Shown here one piece after another: positions 1 to 5,053 of a stretch of 5,182 bases of DNA (positions within the stretch are counted from its first letter, which is position 1; the number at the start of each line of letters is the position of its first letter). Source of the DNA: Myxococcales bacterium (GTDB taxonomy: Bacteria > Myxococcota_A > Polyangia > Polyangiales > Houyiibacteriaceae); contig JABDJF010000514.1 in the NCBI GenBank assembly GCA_013002645.1, positions 1-5,182 on the forward strand. Reading direction: 5' to 3'. A program made the translations under genes and the position numbers. The notes below the pieces were generated by a model. It had not been told where the DNA came from. It made no database searches and worked only from the letters and a program-made list of their open reading frames with translations.

Positions 1-3
1 CTC

Positions 4-33
4 CGTCGGCGACCGTCGGCGACCGTCGGCGAC
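4..33. repeat. three tandem copies of a 10-bp unit
   Basis: The unit CGTCGGCGAC occurs three times without mismatch and decays into CGCC straight after. The start of the array may lie before the window, since the bases preceding it are cut off. No reading frame through it looks like a protein I recognise. It is a simple-sequence tract upstream of the first lipoprotein gene, with unknown role. Confidence 0.85.
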
Positions 34-53
34 CGCCACCCGCGAGTCCGCTG

Positions 54-68
54 GGAAACGGGGTTTCC
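54..68. terminator. perfect short hairpin, possible terminator of an upstream gene
   Basis: GGAAAC and GTTTCC form a perfect 6-bp inverted repeat around a GGG loop. No T-run follows on the plus strand, so it is not a classical intrinsic terminator. It could end transcription arriving from the left, or be an operator-sized site ahead of the lipoprotein gene. The arms are clear in the sequence; the function is a guess. Confidence 0.3.
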
Positions 69-77
69 TCGACACGG

Positions 78-107
78 TTGTTCCGGTATTGTCGTTCTCC
101 TTAGACA
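78..107 (+). promoter_or_regulatory. weak sigma70-like promoter candidate for the first lipoprotein gene
   Basis: TTGTTC (78-83) lies 18 bases before TAGACA (102-107), just upstream of a good ribosome binding site. Each hexamer matches only about half of the consensus. The same combination, CGGTTGTT followed 18-19 bases later by TAGAC, recurs at 4395-4425 ahead of the SRPBCC gene, which is the main reason to list it. Confidence 0.25.
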
Positions 108-122
108 CTAGAGGAGGCTTCA

Positions 123-566
123 ATGCGATGGTTCTTGGCTTGCGCGCTGCTAGTGGTCGCCGGTTGTGGCGAACCCGAAGAGGGACAGGGACTCACGCTG
201 GTCACGATCGCCGGTCCGCCCGAGACCTTTCCCAATCCTGAAATGCGGTGTGCGAACGACCCGCCACCTTCGGGGGAAGAGTGGAATGGGTTTCTGTATT
301 CAGAGGATGGGTCTAGGTACTCAGAGGATGGGTTTCGGTCGCACCAGCACTGGTGCACAGAAGTCCTCGACACCGGGGAGTGCGTGCTGTTCCTCAACCC
401 TCCCCGGGGCCCCTGTACGCTGCGCGTGACTCACAGAAGCTACCGCGACGAGAACTTCGGCGAGACACTTTGCTTCCAAGAGGAAGACTTCGTGGTCTCA
501 GGGGTCGGCGACACGGAAGTAGACATCACGCTCGACGACTGCGAACCGGACATGATGCCGTTGTAG
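123..566 (+). CDS. small secreted lipoprotein of unknown function
   Basis: The 147-residue product starts with a short signal peptide ending in the lipobox Val-Ala-Gly-Cys, with the lipidated cysteine at residue 15. It should therefore be exported and anchored to a membrane. The start is well supported: GAGGAGG at 111-117 sits 5 bases before the ATG. The mature part is acidic and has six further cysteines (43, 78, 87, 98, 117, 140), an even number that suggests disulfides in the periplasm or outside the cell. Residues about 85-140 alternate hydrophobic strands and include Pro-Arg-Gly-Pro-Cys-Thr-Leu-Arg-Val, reminiscent of the beta-sandwich seen in carboxypeptidase-regulatory-like domains; that link is weak inference. 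Residues 59-72 are a tandem YSEDG(S/F)R repeat caused by a 21-bp DNA duplication. I do not recognise the family. It is probably transcribed alone, because about 80 bases separate it from the next candidate ORF. Confidence 0.85.
   Translation: MRWFLACALLVVAGCGEPEEGQGLTLVTIAGPPETFPNPEMRCANDPPPSGEEWNGFLYSEDGSRYSEDGFRSHQHWCTEVLDTGECVLFLNPPRGPCTLRVTHRSYRDENFGETLCFQEEDFVVSGVGDTEVDITLDDCEPDMMPL
297..338 (+). repeat. in-frame 21-bp tandem duplication inside the lipoprotein gene
   Basis: Two adjacent 21-bp units (297-317 and 318-338) agree at 18 of 21 positions by my count and encode YSEDGSR and YSEDGFR. The bases just before (about 284-296) resemble the second half of the unit, suggesting a decayed third copy. 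The duplication preserves the frame, so the protein tolerates length change in this acidic stretch. Confidence 0.85.
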
Positions 567-645
567 GCGGCGAAGGAGGCCACACCTTCCGTGACTCGAA
601 ACTTGGTGCTTCGGCCGCTCGGCCCCCTACGCAGGCTCCGTCCTC

Positions 646-750
646 ATGGGACTCAGCACCTTCGGACTAGCGCGCAGCGGCAAGAAGCTGAGCGAGCGAG
701 CCAAAAGACGCCGACACCTAAACCGTCAGATCGCCAAGCTGGCTAGATGA
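646..750 (+). CDS. candidate 34-residue basic micro-protein
   Basis: The ORF MGLSTFGLARSGKKL... ends ...IAKLAR with a TGA at 748-750, one base before the ATG of the next gene, an arrangement that favours translational coupling. About one third of its residues are Arg or Lys, and it would form a basic helix after residue 10. Roughly two thirds of its codons end in G or C, in line with its neighbours. The next gene has no convincing ribosome binding site of its own, so this ORF could serve as its leader. Against it: it is very short, only a weak AGG lies near its start, and the frame is open only from about 595, so it may be chance. No function can be assigned. Confidence 0.35.
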   Translation: MGLSTFGLARSGKKLSERAKRRRHLNRQIAKLAR

Positions 751-751
751 T

Positions 752-1096
752 ATGTCGACCGGGTTGAAACGAGCTGCGGTTCGCAAGATTGCGCTAGGAA
801 CAGCTGGGTTCGCACTTGTGCTCGGGGCGGTTTACGGCCTCCACTCCGTCGGTATCAAGGTCCGCGGCTTGGCTCTCATACCCTTGGCGCTCCCGGGGGC
901 ATACGCCCTCGTTGGCCTCCTAGAGCTGCTCACGGGGTCCTCGTTCAGTGAGCTGTCACGCCGCTGGGATGCGCTTCGCGGATGGCAACGTGGCGTACTC
1001 GGCACTGTCGTCGTCATTGTTGCCTTCGCAGCACTTGGGTTGGCCATGGTCTTGTCCGACATACTCCCCCGTCTGCTCAACTCCTATGCTGGCTAA
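752..1096 (+). CDS. small three-helix integral membrane protein, unknown function
   Basis: The 114-residue product has a basic N-terminus (Lys6, Arg7, Arg11, Lys12) and then three hydrophobic segments at about residues 13-33, 38-61 and 80-105. A charged loop lies between helices two and three (SELSRRWDALRGWQRG). This layout predicts an inner-membrane protein. The WQRG turn before the last helix is reminiscent of small uncharacterised membrane proteins in other proteobacteria, but I cannot name a family. There is no clear ribosome binding site, and the start lies one base after the stop of the candidate micro-ORF. Its TAA is followed, in the same reading frame and only six bases later, by the ATG of the DUF6713-like gene, so the two are almost certainly co-transcribed. 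Confidence 0.75.
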   Translation: MSTGLKRAAVRKIALGTAGFALVLGAVYGLHSVGIKVRGLALIPLALPGAYALVGLLELLTGSSFSELSRRWDALRGWQRGVLGTVVVIVAFAALGLAMVLSDILPRLLNSYAG

Positions 1097-1102
1097 GGCC
1101 AC

Positions 1103-1555
1103 ATGCCCAAAATCGACGCCGTGGCACAAGCCGAATGGCGTCTGCTCCCATTCCTCTCCGAGATGAACGACTCAGACGCCTATGCAGTGTTCGTGGCGCT
1201 CCACGTTCCGCTGCTCGCGCTCGTTCTCTGGTCGACTGGCTCCACGGTGCTCCGCATGCGCCGAAGATCGCAGTTCCTCGTCGATGCCTTCCTCGTGATT
1301 CACGCGGGCCTCCACACAGCCCTCCGTTCTCACGACGACTACACCTTCCACACGACCCTCTCCGAGGCCTGCATCGACGGCGCAGCCGCGTTGGGTCTCA
1401 TCCACACCGGCCTATCAATCCGCCCGCTCCCAGCGCCAATGAGCAGAATTAAAAGCTTGACATTTGTTCAGTATTTGGTATGCAAATACCAGGAATTATG
1501 CGGAGATCCAGCTCCGAAATCCAAGCTCCCCCAGTCAGCCCGCTCGACGAGCTAG
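1103..1555 (+). CDS. DUF6713-like small membrane protein with abnormal ends
   Basis: Residues 1-106 match what I recall of the DUF6713 family: an (I/L)DAV...EWRLLP opening (residues 4-16), FVALHVPL (30-37), FLVIHAGLH (63-71) with a further His at 77, and a last hydrophobic segment ALGLIHTGL. Two to three membrane helices are predicted (about 28-46, 57-73, 92-106) and the conserved histidines are present. The function of the family is unknown to me. Two things are odd. Family members normally begin with a membrane helix ending in HELDA, but here translation starts inside that motif, directly after the upstream gene's stop in the same frame. Also, residues from about 113 to 150 are encoded by the promoter and first codons of the HNH gene and do not look like part of the domain. 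The native gene probably ended near 1430. The ribosome binding site is poor; coupling to the upstream gene is likely. Confidence 0.7.
   Translation: MPKIDAVAQAEWRLLPFLSEMNDSDAYAVFVALHVPLLALVLWSTGSTVLRMRRRSQFLVDAFLVIHAGLHTALRSHDDYTFHTTLSEACIDGAAALGLIHTGLSIRPLPAPMSRIKSLTFVQYLVCKYQELCGDPAPKSKLPQSARSTS
1457..1484 (+). promoter_or_regulatory. strong promoter candidate for the HNH gene
   Basis: A perfect TTGACA (1457-1462) is followed after 16 bases by TATGCA (1479-1484), preceded by TGG, an extended -10. It lies in a stretch with only 16 G or C in 54 bases (1447-1500), in sharp contrast to its surroundings. A start of transcription would be expected near 1490, downstream of the ATG at 1480 and just before the ATG at 1498. 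It also lies inside the tail of the DUF6713-like ORF. Confidence 0.6.
1471..1489. promoter_or_regulatory. inverted repeat over the -10 box, operator candidate
   Basis: GTATTTG (1471-1477) and CAAATAC (1483-1489) are perfect 7-bp arms around a 5-base spacer. An alternative pairing, GGTAT-GCAA-ATACC, overlaps it (1477-1490). The symmetry covers the extended -10 element, as expected for a repressor or autoregulator binding site. No regulator gene is recognisable in the window, so control by the HNH protein itself or by a distant regulator are both open. Confidence 0.45.
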
Positions 1556-3297
1556 ATGGCCAACTCACCCAGCTCGACGCTGAGCTCCACCGCCTCGCCC
1601 GCGGCGCCGGCCGCCTTCGTCTTCGAATCGGCCAAGCCCTCCACCGCCTCGGCGCCGGCTTCCAAGAGCTCGGCTTTTCAACCCTGGGCGCGTACACACT
1701 CGAGCGCTGCTCTCGCGGCGGTCGCTGGGCCGCCGAAAGTCGGGCACTCGCTCGCCGCCTGCAGTCCCTGCCACATTTAACAGAGGCCCTCGAAAGCGGT
1801 TCGATCGGCTGGAGCATGGCAGAGCTCCTCGCGCGCCATGCCACACCGCAAACCGACGCCGCGCTCCTCCAGGTGGCGCGCGGCAAAACGGTCCAAGCGA
1901 TGCGCATCGCCTTGAGCCCGCAAAACTCAACGTTGCCACCCGACGTCGACTGCGACGACGAGCTCTCGCGCACCCTGTCCCTCACGGTCCCACTCGAAGA
2001 AGCCTGGGCGCTCGAGGCCACGCGCACGATGGTCGAGCACATGGACGGCAACTCAGCCGGCGGCCACTTTCTCGAATCGCTCCTCGCCGAAGGCTACACC
2101 TCCTTGCTCGAGCTCATCGACGCACACGAAAACGAAATCTCCGCGCAGATGGACGCGCAAGCCACCGCGTGGCGCGCCGAGATGCAAGCACTCCAGCACC
2201 TGCACGCGGACGCAGAGCTCCGAAGTCACCCCGCCGTGGCCACCGACCCCATCGCGGGCGAAGCCCCCAGCGTCGACGACCTTCCGCTCGGCGTCGAAGC
2301 ACTCGACGCGCGCCTCCGTCACTACAGCGCAGCGCTCGCCAGCCGTGATCTCTTCTTCGGTCGAGTGGCGCAGCGCTTCTTGGCGCGTCGCGGCTGGCGG
2401 GCCCTCGGCTTCGCCACCGAGGCACACTACGCGCGCGAGCGGCTCGGCATGTCGCGCGCCTCGCTCCAGAGCAAGGTCGCCTTGGCGCGCCGCAGTCAGG
2501 GGCTCGATCACGTCGTCGACGCACTTCAGCAAGGCCGCATCGGCTTCGAAGCCGCACAGCTCGTCGCCCGGATCGCCACTGCCCACACCGAACGGGCGTG
2601 GGTCGACCGCGCCGCACAGCGCACCTTCAAACACCTGCGCGAAGAGGTCCAAGCCGTCGAGCTCGCCACCCGCCTCGCAGGCGCAACCGATCGTTCGCCC
2701 CCAAGCGATCAGCACATCAAACAGGTGCAAGCCCTCGAGCGCTCGATTCTCAGCGGCGAGCTCCTGCGCAACGTTTCGAGCAGCCACGTCGAAGAGGCCA
2801 CGACCGATCGCCTGGACCAACCCCCGACCGACAAGCCCACCGCTGTCCAGATATCCGGGAGTCCGGGAGCCAAAGTCACCCTACGCATACGCATCCCCGG
2901 CGATCTCCTCCTTCACTATCGCCAACTCGAACGGCTCCACGCCCGCAAGCTCCCTGGCACCAGCTTCATCCAGTTCCTCTGCACGAGCTTCTGGCAAACC
3001 TGGGTGCCCACCCTAGGCGTTTCCGACAAATGGGAAGCGATCTACCGCCGAGATCGCTACCGCTGCACCAGCCCCGTCTGCAACCAGCGCAACGTAACAC
3101 TCCACCACGTCCGGTACCGCGCCAACGGCGGCACCGACGATCCCGACAACCTCACCTCGCCCTGCGCCTTCTGCCACCTCGAAGGCGAGCACGGCGGTCG
3201 CCTCAAAATCCTCCCCCCCGGCGCCGATCCCACCTGGCTCCTCGGCCGCCGCCCCATTATGCGCGTCCACCACCGCGAGCGAACCCTCCTCGCCTAA
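1498..3297 (+). CDS. HNH endonuclease with duplicated helical module
   Basis: A roughly 600-residue protein (599 from the ATG at 1498, 605 from the ATG at 1480). I prefer 1498: AGGA lies just before it, and the likely promoter would place the RNA start after 1480. The C-terminal nuclease (about 510-580, 1498 numbering) shows Cys523 and Cys528, His536-His537, Asn551 (PDNLTS), Cys556 and Cys559, His560 and His565. These make two zinc-binding cysteine pairs plus the His...Asn...His set of HNH enzymes, so it should nick or cut DNA with a metal ion. The rest is two related modules. In copy A, residues about 55-70 (GFQELGFSTLGAYTLER) start a helical block to about 139, followed by a strand-helix block (SLTVPLEEAW..., about 160-207). 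Copy B repeats this as GWRALGFATEAHYARER (about 299-315) and TLRIRIPGDLLLHY (about 461-474), leading into HNH. An Ala/Glu/Gln-rich helix, probably coiled coil, joins them (about 200-240). Similar proteins occur in many copies in myxobacteria and recall the actinobacterial DUF222/13E12 group; their cellular role is unknown (established only at family level). Confidence 0.85.
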   Translation: MRRSSSEIQAPPVSPLDELDGQLTQLDAELHRLARGAGRLRLRIGQALHRLGAGFQELGFSTLGAYTLERCSRGGRWAAESRALARRLQSLPHLTEALESGSIGWSMAELLARHATPQTDAALLQVARGKTVQAMRIALSPQNSTLPPDVDCDDELSRTLSLTVPLEEAWALEATRTMVEHMDGNSAGGHFLESLLAEGYTSLLELIDAHENEISAQMDAQATAWRAEMQALQHLHADAELRSHPAVATDPIAGEAPSVDDLPLGVEALDARLRHYSAALASRDLFFGRVAQRFLARRGWRALGFATEAHYARERLGMSRASLQSKVALARRSQGLDHVVDALQQGRIGFEAAQLVARIATAHTERAWVDRAAQRTFKHLREEVQAVELATRLAGATDRSPPSDQHIKQVQALERSILSGELLRNVSSSHVEEATTDRLDQPPTDKPTAVQISGSPGAKVTLRIRIPGDLLLHYRQLERLHARKLPGTSFIQFLCTSFWQTWVPTLGVSDKWEAIYRRDRYRCTSPVCNQRNVTLHHVRYRANGGTDDPDNLTSPCAFCHLEGEHGGRLKILPPGADPTWLLGRRPIMRVHHRERTLLA

Positions 3298-3312
3298 CCC
3301 ACGCCCTCACGG

Positions 3313-3336
3313 CGAAGTGCGACGTCGGCATCTTCG
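3313..3336. terminator. hairpin between convergent genes
   Basis: CGAAGTGC (3313-3320) pairs with GCA-T-CTTCG (3328-3336), giving 8 base pairs with one bulged T and a 7-base loop that is itself palindromic (GACGTC). It lies 15 bases after the HNH stop and 25 before the stop of the minus-strand gene, where a bidirectional terminator would be expected. Neither side has a clear T-run, so termination is only suggested by position and structure. Confidence 0.35.
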
Positions 3337-3360
3337 TGCACGCACCGTCGGTCGCATCCC

Positions 3361-3648
3361 CTAGTGTCGCTTTGACGAAATCAGCCCAAACGCTTGTAGC
3401 GAACCGAGTAGGGTGATCACGCACAGCGCCCAGACAGCGAATGCCGCCGGCGTCCACCACCAGCCCGGTCGATCCAGGATCACGGCCGCGGGCACCCACA
3501 AACCGAGCGCCCCAAGTCCAACGGATGCCAACAGCAACAAAACGCCCCTCCACGGTGACTTGGGTTGATGGGGAAGCATCGGTGAGAGCAGTTCGGATAC
3601 CACATTCCCGACGATTTCTAGCAGGAGCTCTCCGATGGCCAGCTGCAT
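3361..3648 (-). CDS. small two-helix membrane protein, unknown function
   Basis: The 95-residue product begins with an amphipathic, mostly hydrophobic helix (residues 1-25, with Glu7, Glu11 and Glu19). A basic/proline hinge (HQPKSPWRG) follows, then two membrane segments at about 34-57 and 66-90, separated by DRPGWWW. The C-terminus SSKRH is basic and probably cytoplasmic, giving a helical hairpin with both ends inside. A GGGGA sits about 6 bases before the ATG on the minus strand. The hydrophobic pattern and aromatic belt (Trp33, Trp51, Trp63-65, Trp73) argue for a real gene, whereas the plus-strand frame opposite is Pro/Arg/Thr-rich shadow sequence. It is convergent with the HNH gene and divergent from the second lipoprotein gene. 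I do not recognise the family. Confidence 0.7.
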   Translation of the reverse strand: MQLAIGELLLEIVGNVVSELLSPMLPHQPKSPWRGVLLLLASVGLGALGLWVPAAVILDRPGWWWTPAAFAVWALCVITLLGSLQAFGLISSKRH

Positions 3649-3745
3649 GTGAGTCCCCAGTGTACAATGCCGGCGCTCTGGTGGTTTATGAAAGAAGATC
3701 CGACCAGCTTTGCCACAAGGTCGAGATGTGACGCAACAGTTCCAG

Positions 3746-3772
3746 CCGCCGGGCTCTGCCCTCTAGCGGCGG
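3746..3772. repeat. GC-rich inverted repeat in the divergent intergenic region
   Basis: CCGCCG (3746-3751) and CGGCGG (3767-3772) are perfect 6-bp arms around a 15-base loop. The repeat lies in the 157-base gap between two divergently transcribed genes and about 34 bases before the lipoprotein ATG. It could be part of a 5' untranslated hairpin or a regulator site. In GC-rich DNA such arms also arise by chance. Confidence 0.3.
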
Positions 3773-3805
3773 TGCTGCCTGAGGCGGAAGTGCTAAGGTA
3801 GCCGG

Positions 3806-4303
3806 ATGAGAACATGCGCCCTGCTCGTCGCGTGGCTCGCGGGTTGCTCCGGAGCTCCAGCTCCAGTGGACTCGGTCCCGTCGGATTGGGCGCTGGTGAC
3901 GTCCTCTTGCGGGTACACATTCATGGCTCCGCCGGACGTCGTTGCCGAAGACATCCAGGGAATTGATTCTTGCGTCGATCGATGGTCCACGAGTGACTGC
4001 ACCGTAGCTGGAGATCACGGAGTGTACTCGGGCCGCGACATCGACACGGGCGAGTTCATCGACTTCCGGCAATGGTCAGAGACCATCGACGGCCGTACGG
4101 CGGAGCTCACCACCGCGTGGAACCAACTGCCTTCGGTGGTGAGGCGATTCCAAAGCAGCATCTATTTCACGTTGGTGGATTCGCGCAATCCGGAGGTCAT
4201 GCTCAAAGTGTCGGCGTTCTGTTCAACGGCAGAAGCGCGAGAAGAGACCTTGCAGATGTTTCGAACGATCAACTTGACCGAGCCGTCGGCGGAGCAACGC
4301 TGA
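3806..4303 (+). CDS. small lipoprotein of unknown function
   Basis: The 165-residue product has a short signal peptide with the lipobox Leu-Ala-Gly-Cys, lipidated cysteine at residue 14, then a Pro/Ala/Ser linker to about residue 27. AAGG at 3795-3798 lies 7 bases before the ATG. The mature domain (about 30-155) has four cysteines (35, 56, 65, 139), enough for two disulfides. It opens with CGYTFMAPPDV, then has alternating strands (HGVYSGRDID, EFIDFRQW, SSIYFTLVD, VMLKVSAFC) and a closing helix, AEAREETLQMFRTINL. The order resembles small PsbP/DUF1795-like folds, where a GYxFxxPP strand opens and a helix with a final MxRTI-like strand closes. That is fold-level inference, not a confident family call. 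It should act at the cell envelope. The gene is monocistronic or leads into the SRPBCC gene 150 bases on. Confidence 0.8.
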   Translation: MRTCALLVAWLAGCSGAPAPVDSVPSDWALVTSSCGYTFMAPPDVVAEDIQGIDSCVDRWSTSDCTVAGDHGVYSGRDIDTGEFIDFRQWSETIDGRTAELTTAWNQLPSVVRRFQSSIYFTLVDSRNPEVMLKVSAFCSTAEAREETLQMFRTINLTEPSAEQR

Positions 4304-4344
4304 AGGTCCGAACCAGGTGTTCGACGTGAGCAACTACGTATGCC

Positions 4345-4376
4345 GGCGCATGGGCGTGGCACGGCATGGCCGTGGC
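4345..4376 (+). repeat. imperfect 16-bp tandem repeat with embedded hairpin
   Basis: CATGGGCGTGGC (4349-4360) recurs as CATGGCCGTGGC (4365-4376), one mismatch in 12, within two adjacent 16-bp units. The second unit also creates a perfect hairpin, CACGGC-ATG-GCCGTG (4360-4374). It sits in the 153-base gap between the lipoprotein and SRPBCC genes. It may work as a terminator without a T-run, or be simple slippage. Confidence 0.45.
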
Positions 4377-4397
4377 TGGCGCTGAGCGGCGAACCGG

Positions 4398-4426
4398 TTG
4401 TTGCCCAAGACGATGGTGAGTAGACT
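4398..4426 (+). promoter_or_regulatory. sigma70-like promoter candidate for the SRPBCC gene
   Basis: TTGTTG (4398-4403) is separated by 17 bases from TAGACT (4421-4426), which agrees with TATAAT at four of six positions. The spacing is ideal and the gene starts about 30 bases later. The surrounding CGGTTGTT...TAGAC arrangement resembles that at 75-106. Confidence 0.4.
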
Positions 4427-4456
4427 CGACGCCAGTCCTCGTGGGAACAAAACCAG

Positions 4457-5053
4457 ATGCTGGCCGACGAATTCCTACCCTTCTATGACGTTTCAGACGC
4501 CGTCGCGACGGTCGTCGAAGCGGACGTTGCGACGACCTGGGACGCCCTGATGGAGGTCGACTTGATCGACGTGGGCCGAACGCGCCCGATGGTTGGCTTC
4601 TTGGGCGCGCTCCGCGCCTTGCCCGAGCTCGTCAGCGACCTTCTGCATGGCGAGCTGCCGGAGCAGCCTCCCAAGCAAATGCGGTTGCGTGACACAACCA
4701 AGATCCCCCTTGGCGAGGGCGGCTGGGTGCTGCTCGGCGAGCGGCCTCACGAGGAGCTGGCCCTCGGCTTGGTTGGCAAATTCTGGCGTCCGGTCATTCA
4801 CTACGCACAAGTCACGCCCGAGACCTTCCACGAGTTTGCCGAGCCCGGCTACGCAAAGACCGTGTACTCGCTGTCTGTTCGTGCGCTCGACGGGCAACGA
4901 ACGCTCCTATCGGGTGTCATGCGCACCGCCACGACGGACGAACAGGCTCGCAAGTGGTTCAGGCGATACTGGACGCTCGGCGTGGGGTCTGGCGCTCACA
5001 TCGTGGTGAGCGGAGTCCTCGATCTCGCGCGCGAAATCGCCGAGGCTCCTTGA
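4457..5053 (+). CDS. SRPBCC-family (START/polyketide-cyclase-like) protein
   Basis: The 198-residue cytoplasmic protein opens with LADEFLPFYDVSD, then a first strand and helix typical of the fold (ATVVEADVATTWDALMEVDL, about 17-36). GGWVLLGERPHEELALGLVGKFW (about 88-110) matches the middle strands I associate with this subgroup. FAEPGYAKTVYSLSV (127-141), a strand pair LSGVMRTATTD (151-161) and the long C-terminal helix with WFRRYWTLG (167-175) complete it. SRPBCC proteins form a deep hydrophobic pocket that binds lipids or other apolar ligands. This subgroup has no known ligand that I can name, and no catalytic residues are apparent. The ribosome binding site is modest (GGGAA, 4443-4447). 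Its stop codon shares bases with a possible TTG start of the DinB-like frame, so the two may be coupled. Confidence 0.82.
   Translation: MLADEFLPFYDVSDAVATVVEADVATTWDALMEVDLIDVGRTRPMVGFLGALRALPELVSDLLHGELPEQPPKQMRLRDTTKIPLGEGGWVLLGERPHEELALGLVGKFWRPVIHYAQVTPETFHEFAEPGYAKTVYSLSVRALDGQRTLLSGVMRTATTDEQARKWFRRYWTLGVGSGAHIVVSGVLDLAREIAEAP

Noticed and set aside
572..589. GAAGG...CCTTC hairpin after the first lipoprotein gene
   Set aside because: Only 5 base pairs with an 8-base loop and no T-run; too weak to call a terminator.
1449..2051. Minus-strand open frame (200 codons) over the HNH gene start
   Set aside because: Ser/Arg/Ala-rich shadow sequence that ends inside the HNH promoter; no motif and no ribosome binding site.
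2053..2820. Long minus-strand open frame (255 codons) opposite the HNH gene
   Set aside because: It mirrors the codon pattern of a GC-rich coding strand, lacks any recognisable domain, and the opposite strand encodes a clear HNH protein.
1440..3360. HNH region as a self-splicing intron or insertion sequence with terminal repeats
   Set aside because: I saw no matching direct or inverted repeats at the two flanks and no intron-like core; the interrupted-gene pattern is not shown by the right flank.
2598..3416. Plus-strand open frame (272 codons) in another frame of the HNH 3' half
   Set aside because: Extremely Arg/Pro-rich, the usual artefact of a GC-rich frame shift; no domain.
3686..4072. 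Minus-strand open frame across the second lipoprotein start
   Set aside because: It overlaps a plus-strand gene with a lipobox and a ribosome binding site, and has no domain of its own.
4340..4423. 27-codon ORF between the lipoprotein and SRPBCC genes
   Set aside because: It consists largely of the local 16-bp repeat, has no ribosome binding site, and overlaps the -10 candidate of the next gene.
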